From Catellicoccus marimammalium (lineage in GTDB: Bacteria; Bacillota; Bacilli; Lactobacillales; Catellicoccaceae): 64,000 nucleotides of DNA. Where the stretch lies: NCBI RefSeq assembly GCF_965139335.1, contig NZ_CBCSEL010000001.1. One strand, written 5' to 3'. Below, in pieces: positions 18,769 through 26,316 of this stretch; within the stretch, counting starts at the first letter, position 1; the number at the start of each line of letters is the position of its first letter. Both the position numbers and the translations under genes were made by a program. The notes beneath the pieces are model-generated. The model was not told where the DNA came from. It made no database searches and was given only the letters and a program-made list of their open reading frames with translations.

Positions 18769-19632
18769 ATGAAGCTTTTAACATTAAATACACATAGCTG
18801 GTTAGAAGCGGATGCCTTAGAAAAAATGGATGAAATCGCTCAAATGATTGCTAGTCAATCTTTTGATGTGATTGCATTGCAAGAAGTGAATCAAAGCGTG
18901 AATGCACCGATTGTGCATTCACCTTTTCATTTTTCTCCTAATTCTCAAGGTCATCCAATTCGACAAGATAATTTTGCATTACAATTAGTTCAAAAATTAG
19001 AGTCCGATTATCATTGTACCTATTATTGGACGTATGCTTATAATCATATTGCTTATGATCGCTATGAAGAAGGAGTTGTCTTACTATCTAAAACTCCTTT
19101 CCAAAATGTGATGGTTTATCCATTATCAAAAATCACAGATCCAAATGACTATCATACTCGTGTTCTTGTTGGTGCAGAAATTAAAATTCAAAATCAGATT
19201 TTTGATTTTTATAGTTTACACGCCTCTTGGTGGGTATCTCCCGAAGGTTTCTCTTGCTTCCCTTATGAAGTAGAAAAACTAAAGGAAGTCCAACAAAATA
19301 GTTCTCATCCTGTATTCTTAATGGGCGATTTTAACAACCCTTCTCATATCCAAGGTGAAGGATATTCTGCTTTACAAAAAGATTGGTGGGATAGTTATTC
19401 TTTAGCTAAGGAAACTTGTGGCAAATATACAGTAATGAATAATATTGCTGGTTGGGATGATAATCAAGGAGGACTACGTATTGACTTCATTATGATGAGT
19501 CAAAAGTTCCCTATTTCTCTAGCAAAAGTTTATTTTGATGGGAAAAATGGAAAAATTGTATCAGATCACTTTGGCTATGGTGTAGATTTATTGTTAACAA
19601 ATATGGACAAAAGAAAGGATGCTAAATTATGA
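18769..19632 (+). CDS. mapP: Maltose 6'-phosphate phosphatase MapP-like (EEP fold)
   Basis: The 287-aa member of the endonuclease/exonuclease/phosphatase superfamily has the motifs LTLNTHSW, ALQEVNQ (metal-binding Glu), LHASWW, GDFNNPS, DFIMM and SDHFGYGV (catalytic Asp-His). It has no signal peptide, so it is cytoplasmic. In E. faecalis the homologous gene next to malT encodes MapP, which dephosphorylates maltose 6'-phosphate to maltose. The start ATG 18769 has AAAGGTG upstream; a GTG nine bases earlier is less likely. It follows malT by 25 bp and overlaps the next gene by 4 bp. Confidence 0.87.
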   Translation: MKLLTLNTHSWLEADALEKMDEIAQMIASQSFDVIALQEVNQSVNAPIVHSPFHFSPNSQGHPIRQDNFALQLVQKLESDYHCTYYWTYAYNHIAYDRYEEGVVLLSKTPFQNVMVYPLSKITDPNDYHTRVLVGAEIKIQNQIFDFYSLHASWWVSPEGFSCFPYEVEKLKEVQQNSSHPVFLMGDFNNPSHIQGEGYSALQKDWWDSYSLAKETCGKYTVMNNIAGWDDNQGGLRIDFIMMSQKFPISLAKVYFDGKNGKIVSDHFGYGVDLLLTNMDKRKDAKL

Positions 19633-20075
19633 TACAACGCAAAATTAGAATCGCTTTACAAGATTATTTTTCACATTATTTTATTTTTTCTGGTTATGCG
19701 ACAAGAGAAAATTATTGGTGGGCAATGGGAACGATTTATATTCTTACTATTATTTTTGGAATCTTATCTAGTTTCGTTCGCTTTCCATGGTTAATGGTGA
19801 TTTGGTTATTAATGAATATTTTCCCATTAATCACTTTACAATTTCGTCGTTTACGTGATGTAGGATTTAATAATGTGGGATTGATTACTTTAGCTATTCT
19901 TTATCTTGCTAGTTTAGGTATCTTTTTAATAACAAATTCATCTTTCTTTGCTTTTGTTTTACAAATCATAGTTTTAGCTTTTGTTTTACTCCCTATTTTG
20001 AAAAAAGATGAATTGGCTATTCAACGAGTAAATAGCCCTTTCGCCCCTTTCATGCGTACAAAAACAAGCAGTTAA
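19629..20075 (+). CDS. DUF805 family membrane protein
   Basis: The 148-aa protein has the DUF805 signature: F-SGYATRENYWW near the N-terminus, then transmembrane helices (about 32-55, 58-75, 95-130), with LQFRRLRDVGFNN between them. Function is unknown for the family. ATGA overlap with mapP shows translational coupling, so it is the third gene of the malT operon here. That placement is unusual and may only reflect a shared transcript. Confidence 0.85.
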   Translation: MIQRKIRIALQDYFSHYFIFSGYATRENYWWAMGTIYILTIIFGILSSFVRFPWLMVIWLLMNIFPLITLQFRRLRDVGFNNVGLITLAILYLASLGIFLITNSSFFAFVLQIIVLAFVLLPILKKDELAIQRVNSPFAPFMRTKTSS

Positions 20076-20090
20076 TTTTTAAATAAAAAA

Positions 20091-20208
20091 GACACTACTT
20101 CACTGAAAAGTAGTGTCTTTTTTTGTTTAGTTCTATGTGCGACGACGTGGAATCACTCAAATTGGTGTTCCTTCAAAGTCAAACGCTGCTCGAATTTGAT
20201 TTTCTAAG
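20091..20208. repeat. Left direct repeat (attL-like) of island 1
   Basis: It matches 24282-24399 over 118 bp with only two mismatches, then diverges sharply. It carries the bidirectional terminator (stem 20086-20100 with 20108-20122), which also ends the malT-mapP-DUF805 operon. Confidence 0.9.
20133..20208 (-). pseudogene. Relic of der 3' end
   Basis: The last 25 codons of Der with their stop are copied here on the minus strand. One of the two differences changes CGA (Arg) to TGA (20157-20159), so the copy has a premature stop and no selection for coding. Confidence 0.9.
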
Positions 20209-20314
20209 TCTTTCTTTGAATAAACTTATCGTCTTTTCAGTATCCAATCTTTGTAATTTTTTTCTCCTTTATGTTCCTTGTATTCACATCTATCTAAATA
20301 CTTGATGATATTTC

Positions 20315-20542
20315 CTAATCTAAAATTCGATACTCTTTCAATGTCTTAATAACATCTTCTGAAAACCACATTCTATGACCCCTTGTTGGAATATAGGGTA
20401 TTTCTGTATACCATTCTTGTTTTTTTAGCGTAGTAACTGACATTCCTAATGCTTTAGCCAATCCTTTTTGATTCCAAGAAGGTTTTAAATATAAAGCTAA
20501 AGAATCGATATTGGCCATTATTTCTTTTACTTCTGTAGTCAT
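20315..20542 (-). CDS. Excisionase-like small DNA-binding protein
   Basis: The 75-aa protein contains a helix-turn-helix (WNQKGLAKALGMSVTTLKKQ) followed by a short wing-like stretch YIPTRGHRMWFSEDVIKTL, the layout of MerR-like/Xis proteins used by phages and islands. ATG 20542 has AAGGAG 8 nt upstream; a GTG three codons earlier is rejected. Position next to the left repeat fits a recombination directionality factor. It is divergent from the membrane protein at 20608, with back-to-back TATA-rich promoters. Confidence 0.75.
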   Translation of the reverse strand: MTTEVKEIMANIDSLALYLKPSWNQKGLAKALGMSVTTLKKQEWYTEIPYIPTRGHRMWFSEDVIKTLKEYRILD

Positions 20543-20607
20543 ATTGATCACTCCTTATTTTTTGATATAATGTAATTATATTTTTTAATAATGGTAGGTA
20601 ACTTATA

Positions 20608-21195
20608 ATGTCAAAACAATTCTCCAATTATATAAAAATTGGTATCATCTTTCTAACTATTTTTCTTTTTCTTATATACCCCATTTGGCACATTCTAAAA
20701 AAAAGATATTATGATAAAAAAAATGAAGAAAATATATTAGAAATGAAGAATATTTTGAAAGAAATAGGCGAAGAAGTAACAAAATTAGAAGAATATATTA
20801 ATTCCCACTTTCTTCCAAATGTCCGTTATTCTAATAAAGAACAAAGAATAAAACATCTAATTCATGAATACAATACAGATATGTTAATTAAATTAATTAA
20901 ACAGCTATGCCATGAAATGGATTACTATAATTCAGATTTTCTAGTTCTATATTCTTATTCTTCAGAAATTCAAAAACTGGATCTAGTCTCTAAACTAGAG
21001 ATTGTTAACAAAATTAGAGATGAAATTGATAGAGATTATGGAAGAATCAAAATTAATCGAAAATACTCCAATTTCAAGGAAGATTATGTATATGGAATCA
21101 AACAAGCTTTTTCCATAATTACACCAAAATCTATTTGGAATATCATAAAATCGGCGTTTAAATTTATAATTATTTTCTTAATAACAGCAATATAA
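20608..21195 (+). CDS. Membrane protein of island 1, unknown
   Basis: The 195-aa protein has a transmembrane helix at about 10-28 (IKIGIIFLTIFLFLIYPIW), a long Lys/Glu-rich helical middle (35-160) and a second hydrophobic segment at the C-terminus (about 178-194). No family recognised. TATAAT at about 20566-20571 and the ribosome site GGTAGGT are close upstream. Codon use is very AT-rich, in keeping with the island. Confidence 0.7.
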   Translation: MSKQFSNYIKIGIIFLTIFLFLIYPIWHILKKRYYDKKNEENILEMKNILKEIGEEVTKLEEYINSHFLPNVRYSNKEQRIKHLIHEYNTDMLIKLIKQLCHEMDYYNSDFLVLYSYSSEIQKLDLVSKLEIVNKIRDEIDRDYGRIKINRKYSNFKEDYVYGIKQAFSIITPKSIWNIIKSAFKFIIIFLITAI

Positions 21196-21331
21196 CTTCT
21201 ATGAAGATAATTATTGTTAAGATACTATCTACAATTTGAAACATTTTCTTGTTATTTGTAACTAAACTTACAATCCAAAAAAGAAAAGCTATAAAAACAG
21301 AAATAAAAAAGATAGTTGTCATTCTTCTCAT
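21170..21331 (-). CDS. Possible 53-aa two-helix membrane protein
   Basis: The minus strand between two island genes reads MRRMTTIFFISVFIAFLFWI..., a 53-codon frame with two hydrophobic helices (5-20, 32-49) and a short polar turn. It overlaps the end of the gene above by 26 bp in the convergent direction. Only a weak purine-rich site precedes the start. It could be holin-like or chance. Confidence 0.35.
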   Translation of the reverse strand: MRRMTTIFFISVFIAFLFWIVSLVTNNKKMFQIVDSILTIIIFIEVILLLLRK

Positions 21332-21384
21332 CTCTTTTTTGATATAATTTGTTTATCTCCTAATGAAAGGAGGTGAATTTCCTT

Positions 21385-21753
21385 TTGAATAATCCAATCA
21401 AGTATCCAGAATACAAAGAACAAGGTAAGAATATTTTAACCGTTGATGCCGATGAAATGTTAATCGAATTGTATAAAATACATTCAATGAAAAAATCTGA
21501 TGGTACTTTATACGAACATAGATACTTAATCGATAAGTTATCTTCGATAGCTGAGCACTTAAATTTTTGTCATGAACAAGCGTTTCAAGCTATGTCTGAA
21601 TTAAAGTCTCATGAATTAGTAACCTATGTTAAAGCTTCCAATACTTTACTAATGATTAATCTGACATCCAAAGCTATTGCCTATTACGATAAAGCAGTGG
21701 GTCGCCAAATAAAAGAATGGCTATCAAAAGGATTATCTTTATTTATAAAATAA
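21385..21753 (+). CDS. Winged-helix-like small protein of island 1
   Basis: The 122-aa protein begins at TTG 21385 (NNPIKYPEYKEQGKN), placed 8 nt after a full AAAGGAGGTGA ribosome site; a GTG overlapping that site is not a likely start. Residues about 50-85 (LSSIAEHLNFCHEQAFQAMS, then LKSHELV) look like a winged-helix DNA-binding fold. The rest is not recognised. A TATAAT at 21343-21348 may be its -10. Possibly an island regulator or replication factor (inference). Confidence 0.65.
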   Translation: MNNPIKYPEYKEQGKNILTVDADEMLIELYKIHSMKKSDGTLYEHRYLIDKLSSIAEHLNFCHEQAFQAMSELKSHELVTYVKASNTLLMINLTSKAIAYYDKAVGRQIKEWLSKGLSLFIK

Positions 21754-21762
21754 TCATTCATT

Positions 21763-21787
21763 AAGACGGTGCCCTACGTTCCGTCTT
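21763..21787 (+). terminator. Terminator after the winged-helix-like gene
   Basis: Stem AAGACGG/CCGTCTT with an 11-nt loop, then ATTTC. Confidence 0.6.
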
Positions 21788-21822
21788 ATTTCATCTTCAA
21801 TTTTTTAAAGTTTAGGTATCAT

Positions 21823-21943
21823 CTACTCTATTACAAGCAAAACTGCTGTGAGTTCATCCTTTTCAATTCCAAAAAACCATGAATTTTCTTCTAAAAATCT
21901 AAATAATGGACTATAAGTATTCAACAATTCTTCTAATTTTAAT
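21823..21943 (-). pseudogene. Gene fragment, unknown
   Basis: A minus-strand frame of 39 codons ends properly with a stop and reads like a protein C-terminus (LNTYSPLFRFLEENSWFFGI), but has no ATG or ribosome site. It is probably the tail of a lost island gene. Confidence 0.3.
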
Positions 21944-21955
21944 CATTGACTCTAA

Positions 21956-22243
21956 TATGTCGCTCTGATTTCTCCTGAGCAAAATATAGTAAGATATTTA
22001 CAAGTTGTTTCTAATGGTGTTAAAGATGGCGAATATTTCGCATTAATAGCTAAAGAAGATAGCATGCATGCTACTATCAAACATGGAAGTGAAGTACTAA
22101 TTCGCCGTCAACCTGTAGTAGAAAATGGAGATATTGTTGAGGTCTGCATCGATGGAGAGATTACGCTTAAAAGATTTAAACAATCAGGAGAACAAATTAT
22201 GTTAATTCCTGATAATCATTCTTATGACTGCATTCTATTTTAA
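21956..22243 (+). pseudogene. Phage repressor relic (LexA/CI peptidase S24 domain)
   Basis: Translation from a stop at 21953 gives about 95 codons with the S24 layout: EYFALIAKEDSM (catalytic Ser), GSEVLIRRQPVVENGDIVEV, then TLKRF (catalytic Lys) and LIPDN near the end at 22243. The N-terminal helix-turn-helix domain and start codon are missing. It is the C-terminal half of a CI-type prophage repressor. Its presence is the clearest sign of phage origin for island 1. Confidence 0.8.
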
Positions 22244-22281
22244 TAGTTTATAATTTTTAATCTTTGCGCAAGAACTAAAAT

Positions 22282-22305
22282 AAGCACTAGGAAGCCCTAG
22301 TGCTT
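22282..22305. terminator. Bidirectional terminator in island 1
   Basis: 10-bp stem AAGCACTAGG/CCTAGTGCTT with loop AAGC, T-rich on the plus side. It ends the minus-strand pair at 22312-23068. Confidence 0.8.
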
Positions 22306-22311
22306 TTGTTT

Positions 22312-22509
22312 TTATTTGAAGAAATCTTTCCAAGAGAAAGTAGTTTTATTATACACTTTATTATACATAGCTTTCTTTGGATCTTTAAGCATTCCTGTTC
22401 CTTTTTTACCATATCCAGGAATAACAGCTTTTTTCATTTTTCTCTTTGCATTGCTTTTCGCTCTACTAATTGGAGAACGATAAGTAGGTTTACGCATTCC
22501 AAATTTCAT
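22312..22509 (-). CDS. Small basic protein, mobile-element type
   Basis: The 65-aa protein (start ATG 22509, GAGGGA upstream) is strongly basic: KFGMRKPTYRSPISRAKSNA then KRKMKKAVIPGYGKKGTGML. I recognise this as a type of short conserved hypothetical protein common in Firmicute phages and islands, without known function. The longer frame from 22578 overlaps the lipoprotein gene and lacks a ribosome site. It follows the lipoprotein gene by 10 bp. Confidence 0.7.
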   Translation of the reverse strand: MKFGMRKPTYRSPISRAKSNAKRKMKKAVIPGYGKKGTGMLKDPKKAMYNKVYNKTTFSWKDFFK

Positions 22510-22519
22510 ATAAATCCCT

Positions 22520-23068
22520 CTATTTCTTAGATATTCTATATCCTGCAGCTTCTGCCTCTTGTGGACTATTGAAGACAACTAAATTTTCTGAATCGCTCAT
22601 TTCATTATAAAACTGACCGCCTTTAACGTGATATATTTTAGATTTTGAGTTAGCGTAAACTTTATTAGAATTAGATTGAATAGTCTTTGTTTCAACTTTA
22701 GCATTCTGATTGCTAACACTACTTTTCGTAGCCGGTGTTGTTGATGCTGTATCGTTTTGAATATAATTTTGTTTCTTATTTTCTGATTGTAATTCTTTAT
22801 TTTCTTTTTGGGCTTGCTCCAAACGATTTTCTAATTCTTGTACCCTTTTTTCTTCCTGTTTTAATTCTTCCGCAACATTTTTTAAATTCCTATTTTCTGC
22901 AGACAATTTCTTATTTTCATCACTCATCTTTACAATTTCTGAATTTTTAGTGTTTAACTCATTTTCTAGGTCAGCAATCTTATTTTCTTGCTCAGATTTT
23001 TCTCCACATCCTGTCAAAAAACCTAAACTTAATAATATACCTAATCCTAAAACTATCTTTTTGTTCAT
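22520..23068 (-). CDS. Coiled-coil lipoprotein with Sunset-like C-terminal domain
   Basis: The 182-aa protein has a lipoprotein signal (LTGC, Cys21), a long coiled coil (about 27-100, Glu/Lys/Asn-rich heptads), a Ser/Thr/Asn linker (105-140) and a C-terminal ~40-residue domain reading YANSKSKIYHVKGGQFY then FNSPQEAEAAGYR. That pattern matches the small Ada-like/Sunset domains attached to surface nucleases, but the usual metal Cys residues are absent. AGGAGG lies 7-8 nt before ATG 23068. Likely a surface protein carried by the island. Confidence 0.75.
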   Translation of the reverse strand: MNKKIVLGLGILLSLGFLTGCGEKSEQENKIADLENELNTKNSEIVKMSDENKKLSAENRNLKNVAEELKQEEKRVQELENRLEQAQKENKELQSENKKQNYIQNDTASTTPATKSSVSNQNAKVETKTIQSNSNKVYANSKSKIYHVKGGQFYNEMSDSENLVVFNSPQEAEAAGYRISKK

Positions 23069-23138
23069 TCTTTGATCCTCCTAGATAAAAAATAACAAAA
23101 AAAAGTCTCAATGTAAACATTAAAATTATTTTAAAATC

Positions 23139-23641
23139 ATGATAATATATTTTTTAAAAAGAATTACAAGTAAAAAAATTACAGATGAAAACAGAGATAC
23201 TTACGTTCAAAAGAAACTTTTTAAGAAAGTATGATTTTAGGTCTTAATTGTTATTATTATTATCATTGGAATTGTTATAGTTGAAAGCGAAAAAAAACAA
23301 CCGCTAAAAATGAAAGTAGTGCTGAACAAGCTTCAAAATCTAGTGATAGCAAAGATCAAGAAAAACTATTTAATCGTGATCAAACAGTGCAATATGATGG
23401 AATGAATTTAAAAGATGAAGATATTAAATATTTAAGTGCTAAGTACGAAAATTAAAGATAAATATTATATATTTCTTAACCTTAAGATTATTAATAATGA
23501 GGTAAATATTTTTCATCATAGTATTTAGGACATTCTGAAGCTGACGAAAATAATTTAGATGTAGGGAACTTAAAAAAGGAGATTCAACATATTGAATATA
23601 CTGATTATGAAGTTAAATTTATCATTAATATCAAAGAATAA
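23139..23641 (+). pseudogene. Broken membrane/lipoprotein gene (DUF4352/DUF5067-like layout)
   Basis: Reading through lesions gives a basic N-terminus, a KKLFKK-V-stop-F-stop-VLIVIIIIIGIVIV membrane anchor, a Ser/Lys linker (NESSAEQASKSSDSKDQEK) and an extracellular domain ending in EIQHIEYTDYEVKFIINIKE. Intact relatives carry a WWFWV-type motif before the helix; here TGA (23232-23234) and TAG (23238-23240) replace Trp codons. A one-base change in the A8 run at 23290-23297 and at least two further shifts break the frame. Confidence 0.7.
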
Positions 23642-23937
23642 AAACAAAAGAGCAAGATTTATTTTCTACTCTTTTCATATTCCTATCCCTCTCTTCTCAT
23701 CCTCAAATGTCGATATAATCTGAGCTTAGAAACTCTTGTTGTTTGTTTAAGGCATCTTAATTTATATTGTTAGAAAAGCAGTAAGCTCAACAAAAACATT
23801 TTAATCTTTGTGAAAAGACTAAAATAAGCACCAAGTTTTTTTGGCGCTTTGATTTCACAAATAGAGAAAAACTTTTATAAAAATAATTTATTATACACAT
23901 AAAAGCATGTGTAATATATAAACATAAGGAGGTAAAA

Positions 23938-23994
23938 ATGGATAATAAAAGAACCCAAAGAATTCCACATTTTACTGGTACTGTTTGGAATTAA
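23938..23994 (+). CDS. Possible 18-aa peptide with strong ribosome site
   Basis: ATG 23938 follows a perfect AAGGAGG and encodes MDNKRTQRIPHFTGTVWN before a stop. It is too short to judge by composition. It may be a truncated gene or a leader peptide. From 23642 to 23937 and from 24045 to 24103 I see no other gene. Confidence 0.3.
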   Translation: MDNKRTQRIPHFTGTVWN

Positions 23995-24103
23995 AATCTT
24001 TGAGTTCAAACTAAAATATTGAGAGTACGGGGAGACTTCTCCCCTACCTCCTATTATCCATTATAGAGAATGAAAATAAAAAAAGAAAACCCAAAAGTAT
24101 GAA

Positions 24104-24178
24104 ATGAAACTTTATATTAATTGGATCGGAATCTTTATTTTGATATTGATGGCCTTTCTATTAATTCAATTAATTTAG
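24104..24178 (+). CDS. Possible 24-aa hydrophobic peptide
   Basis: ATG 24104 encodes one hydrophobic helix, MKLYINWIGIFILILMAFLL plus four residues. No good ribosome site precedes it. It resembles small membrane peptides in size only. A further frame (24177-24269) ends in ATIEDVEEFEYLFKQRKNE just before the right repeat and may be the tail of a lost gene. Confidence 0.25.
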   Translation: MKLYINWIGIFILILMAFLLIQLI

Positions 24179-24281
24179 TATCAATTCGCAAAGTTTTATT
24201 GTCAAATATGCTACTATTGAAGATGTAGAAGAATTCGAGTATTTGTTTAAACAACGTAAAAATGAATGAAGGAAATAAAAA

Positions 24282-24399
24282 GACACTACTTCACTGAAAA
24301 GTAGTGTCTTTTTTTGTTTAGTTCTATGTGCGACGACGTGGAATCACTCGAATTGGTGTTCCTTCAAAGTCAAACGCTGCTCGGATTTGATTTTCTAAG
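24282..24399. repeat. Right direct repeat (attR-like) of island 1
   Basis: 118 bp, two mismatches to 20091-20208. It contains the functional der stop codon region and its terminator (stem 24278-24291 with 24299-24312). Confidence 0.9.
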
Positions 24400-25634
24400 A
24401 AACGTGTATAAGAGAAGTGCATTAGCTCTTCATCATTTACAAAGACAATAAAAGTTGGTGGTTTTACTGCTACTTGTGTGCAATAGAAAATCTTCAAGCG
24501 GCGTCCTTTATCGGTTGGAGTTGGATTAATCGCAATCGCATCCATAATTACATCATTTAATAAGGCAGATGGAACGCGAAGATTTTGATTCATACTTACT
24601 TTTTCAATTAATGCTGGTAATTGATTTAAACGCTGTTTCGTTTTAGCAGAAACAAAAATGATAGGCGCATAGCTTAAGTATTGGAATTCTTTACGAATAT
24701 CTTCCTCAAATTCTTTCATTGTATGATTATCTTTCTCAATGGCATCCCATTTATTGACAACAATAATCATGCCTTTCCCTGCTTCATGTGCAAATCCAGC
24801 AATTCGTTTGTCATATTCACGAATTCCTTCTTCTGCATTTAAAACCATTAGGACAACATCACTACGGTCAATGGCTTTCATCGAACGCATTACGCTATAT
24901 TTTTCTGTATTTTCATATACTTTCCCACGTTTACGCATTCCAGCAGTATCAATCATGACAAATTTTTGTCCTTCTTCATCTACAAAAGAAGTATCAATCG
25001 CATCACGAGTTGTTCCTGCAATATTAGAGACAATTACACGATCTTCTCCTAAAATGGCGTTGATTAAGGATGATTTCCCAACATTTGGGCGACCAATTAA
25101 ACTAAATTTAATTACGCCTTCTTCTTCCTCTTCTTTTTCTTCTGGGAAGTATTGAATCGCTTTATCTAAAACATCCCCCATTCCGACACCATGAGCACCA
25201 GAAACTGGATATGGATCTCCCAATCCTAGTGCATAGAAATCATAGATATCGTTTCTCATTTCTGGGTTATCTACTTTGTTTACGACTAAAATTACTGGTT
25301 TATTTGAACGGTAAAGCATATGAGCGACAGCTTCGTCTGCGTCTGTAACATGTTCACGACCACTTGTTACAAACAAAATGACATCTGCTTCATCCATCGC
25401 GATTTGTGCTTGTTCTTTAATTTGTGACATGAATGGTTCATCACCAAGATCAATCCCCCCAGTATCAATAATACTAAATTCATGTCCTAGCCATTCTCCA
25501 GTCGCATAGATACGGTCACGTGTTACACCAGGTTCGTCTTCTACAATAGAAATACGATCTCCAGCGATACGATTAAATAAAGTTGATTTTCCAACATTTG
25601 GACGACCGACAATGGCAATCGTTGGTTTTGTCAT
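24324..25634 (-). CDS. der: Ribosome biogenesis GTPase Der (EngA)
   Basis: The 436-aa protein has two tandem GTPase domains, each with GRPNVGKS (residues about 8-15 and 182-189), DTAG/DTGG, NKVD and NKWD motifs, and a C-terminal KH-like domain ending IRVIPRRRT. It acts in 50S subunit assembly. The start ATG 25634 has GAGGAG 9 nt upstream; nine extra codons above are not supported. Its final 76 bp form part of the island 1 repeat, so the present 3' end may be island-derived. Confidence 0.96.
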   Translation of the reverse strand: MTKPTIAIVGRPNVGKSTLFNRIAGDRISIVEDEPGVTRDRIYATGEWLGHEFSIIDTGGIDLGDEPFMSQIKEQAQIAMDEADVILFVTSGREHVTDADEAVAHMLYRSNKPVILVVNKVDNPEMRNDIYDFYALGLGDPYPVSGAHGVGMGDVLDKAIQYFPEEKEEEEEGVIKFSLIGRPNVGKSSLINAILGEDRVIVSNIAGTTRDAIDTSFVDEEGQKFVMIDTAGMRKRGKVYENTEKYSVMRSMKAIDRSDVVLMVLNAEEGIREYDKRIAGFAHEAGKGMIIVVNKWDAIEKDNHTMKEFEEDIRKEFQYLSYAPIIFVSAKTKQRLNQLPALIEKVSMNQNLRVPSALLNDVIMDAIAINPTPTDKGRRLKIFYCTQVAVKPPTFIVFVNDEELMHFSYTRFLENQIRAAFDFEGTPIRVIPRRRT

Positions 25635-25755
25635 AGTTTTAACTCCTCTCTTTATCTGCATGTACTAGTCTACCATAATTCTTTTTTCTTGGGGAGTTTT
25701 CTCGTATATTTCTCTACACATACAAAAAGTAGCATCCATAAGATGCCACTTTTCG

Positions 25756-26244
25756 TTACGCTAATAATTTTAAATGATTGGTTTTTTTCAAAAGTAATAA
25801 AATTACTCCACCTAATACTAAAGATAAAACTTCTCCTGCAGCTACAGTACCATAAGTCATCCAAAATGGTAGATGAGAAATGTAATATAGTTCTGCTGCC
25901 ACTGCAATAGTACCTAATGTTACACATGCTCCAATAATTAACATACGTGTAAGTAGTGAAGGTTTATTTTTAGACAAATGATAACCAATAAAAAGAGCAA
26001 CAAAAGTTGATCCTCCACCAATGACTACATCGACAATTCCCAGTGGAGAAAAGCAATTTGTAATCATACAACCTAAAGTTACTGCAATAATATAACGCTT
26101 ATTCACTGCAACTAATAAGTTTAACATTTCTGCTAAACGAATTTGAATCGCTCCAAAGCATAAAGGTGCAGTAAATAAAGACAGTACGACATAAATTCCG
26201 GCAATTAGTGCCATTTTTGTTAATTCTTTTGTTTTGATTTTCAT
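25756..26244 (-). CDS. queT: QueT, queuosine precursor ECF transporter S component
   Basis: The 162-aa membrane protein has five to six helices and starts MKIKTKELTKMALIAGIYVV. The family segment LCFGAIQIRLAEMLNLLV and CFSPLGIVDVVIGGGSTF match the QueT/COG4708 family (DUF988). It works with the shared ECF energizing module, encoded elsewhere, to import preQ1-type queuosine precursors. A preQ1-II riboswitch directly upstream confirms the substrate class. Confidence 0.93.
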   Translation of the reverse strand: MKIKTKELTKMALIAGIYVVLSLFTAPLCFGAIQIRLAEMLNLLVAVNKRYIIAVTLGCMITNCFSPLGIVDVVIGGGSTFVALFIGYHLSKNKPSLLTRMLIIGACVTLGTIAVAAELYYISHLPFWMTYGTVAAGEVLSLVLGGVILLLLKKTNHLKLLA

Positions 26245-26252
26245 TTTTTCCT

Positions 26253-26312
26253 CTCCTTTATAAGCAATGCTTACTTCTTACTATGACCAAAGGATGATAA
26301 GTGTCATAGGGT
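26253..26312 (-). promoter_or_regulatory. preQ1-II riboswitch upstream of queT
   Basis: On the minus strand the leader has stem P2 CTATGAC/GTCATAG (26303-26309 with 26281-26287). Its loop contains TCCTTT (26289-26294), complementary to the AAAGGA of the queT ribosome site (26254-26259). A small hairpin TAAGC-ATT-GCTTA (26261-26273) sits between. This is the HLout pseudoknot of the preQ1-II class, known to sit upstream of COG4708 genes: ligand binding would hide the ribosome site. Known class, called from structure and gene context. Confidence 0.82.
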
Positions 26313-26316
26313 TTTT

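Larger units (their letters stand above)
20091..24399. mobile_element. Genomic island 1: decayed prophage/satellite remnant at der 3' end
   Basis: The segment is bounded by 118-bp direct repeats (20091-20208 and 24282-24399) made of the der terminator and the last 76 bp of der coding sequence. The intact der is on the right; the left copy is a relic. In between are an excisionase-like protein, an S24 repressor relic, small AT-rich genes and a broken pseudogene. No integrase is recognisable. The layout fits site-specific integration into the 3' end of der followed by decay. Confidence 0.8.

Noticed and set aside
23228..23243. TGA and TAG in the pseudogene read as recoded codons
   Set aside because: Additional frameshifts in the same gene show ordinary decay, and no recoding signal is visible.
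20091..24399. Insertion sequence or transposon as origin of island 1
   Set aside because: There is no transposase or terminal inverted repeat, and the flanking repeats contain gene-end sequence, which fits site-specific integration better.
25670..25927. Frames on both strands over the queT 3' end
   Set aside because: They are shadows of queT in other frames with no start signals.
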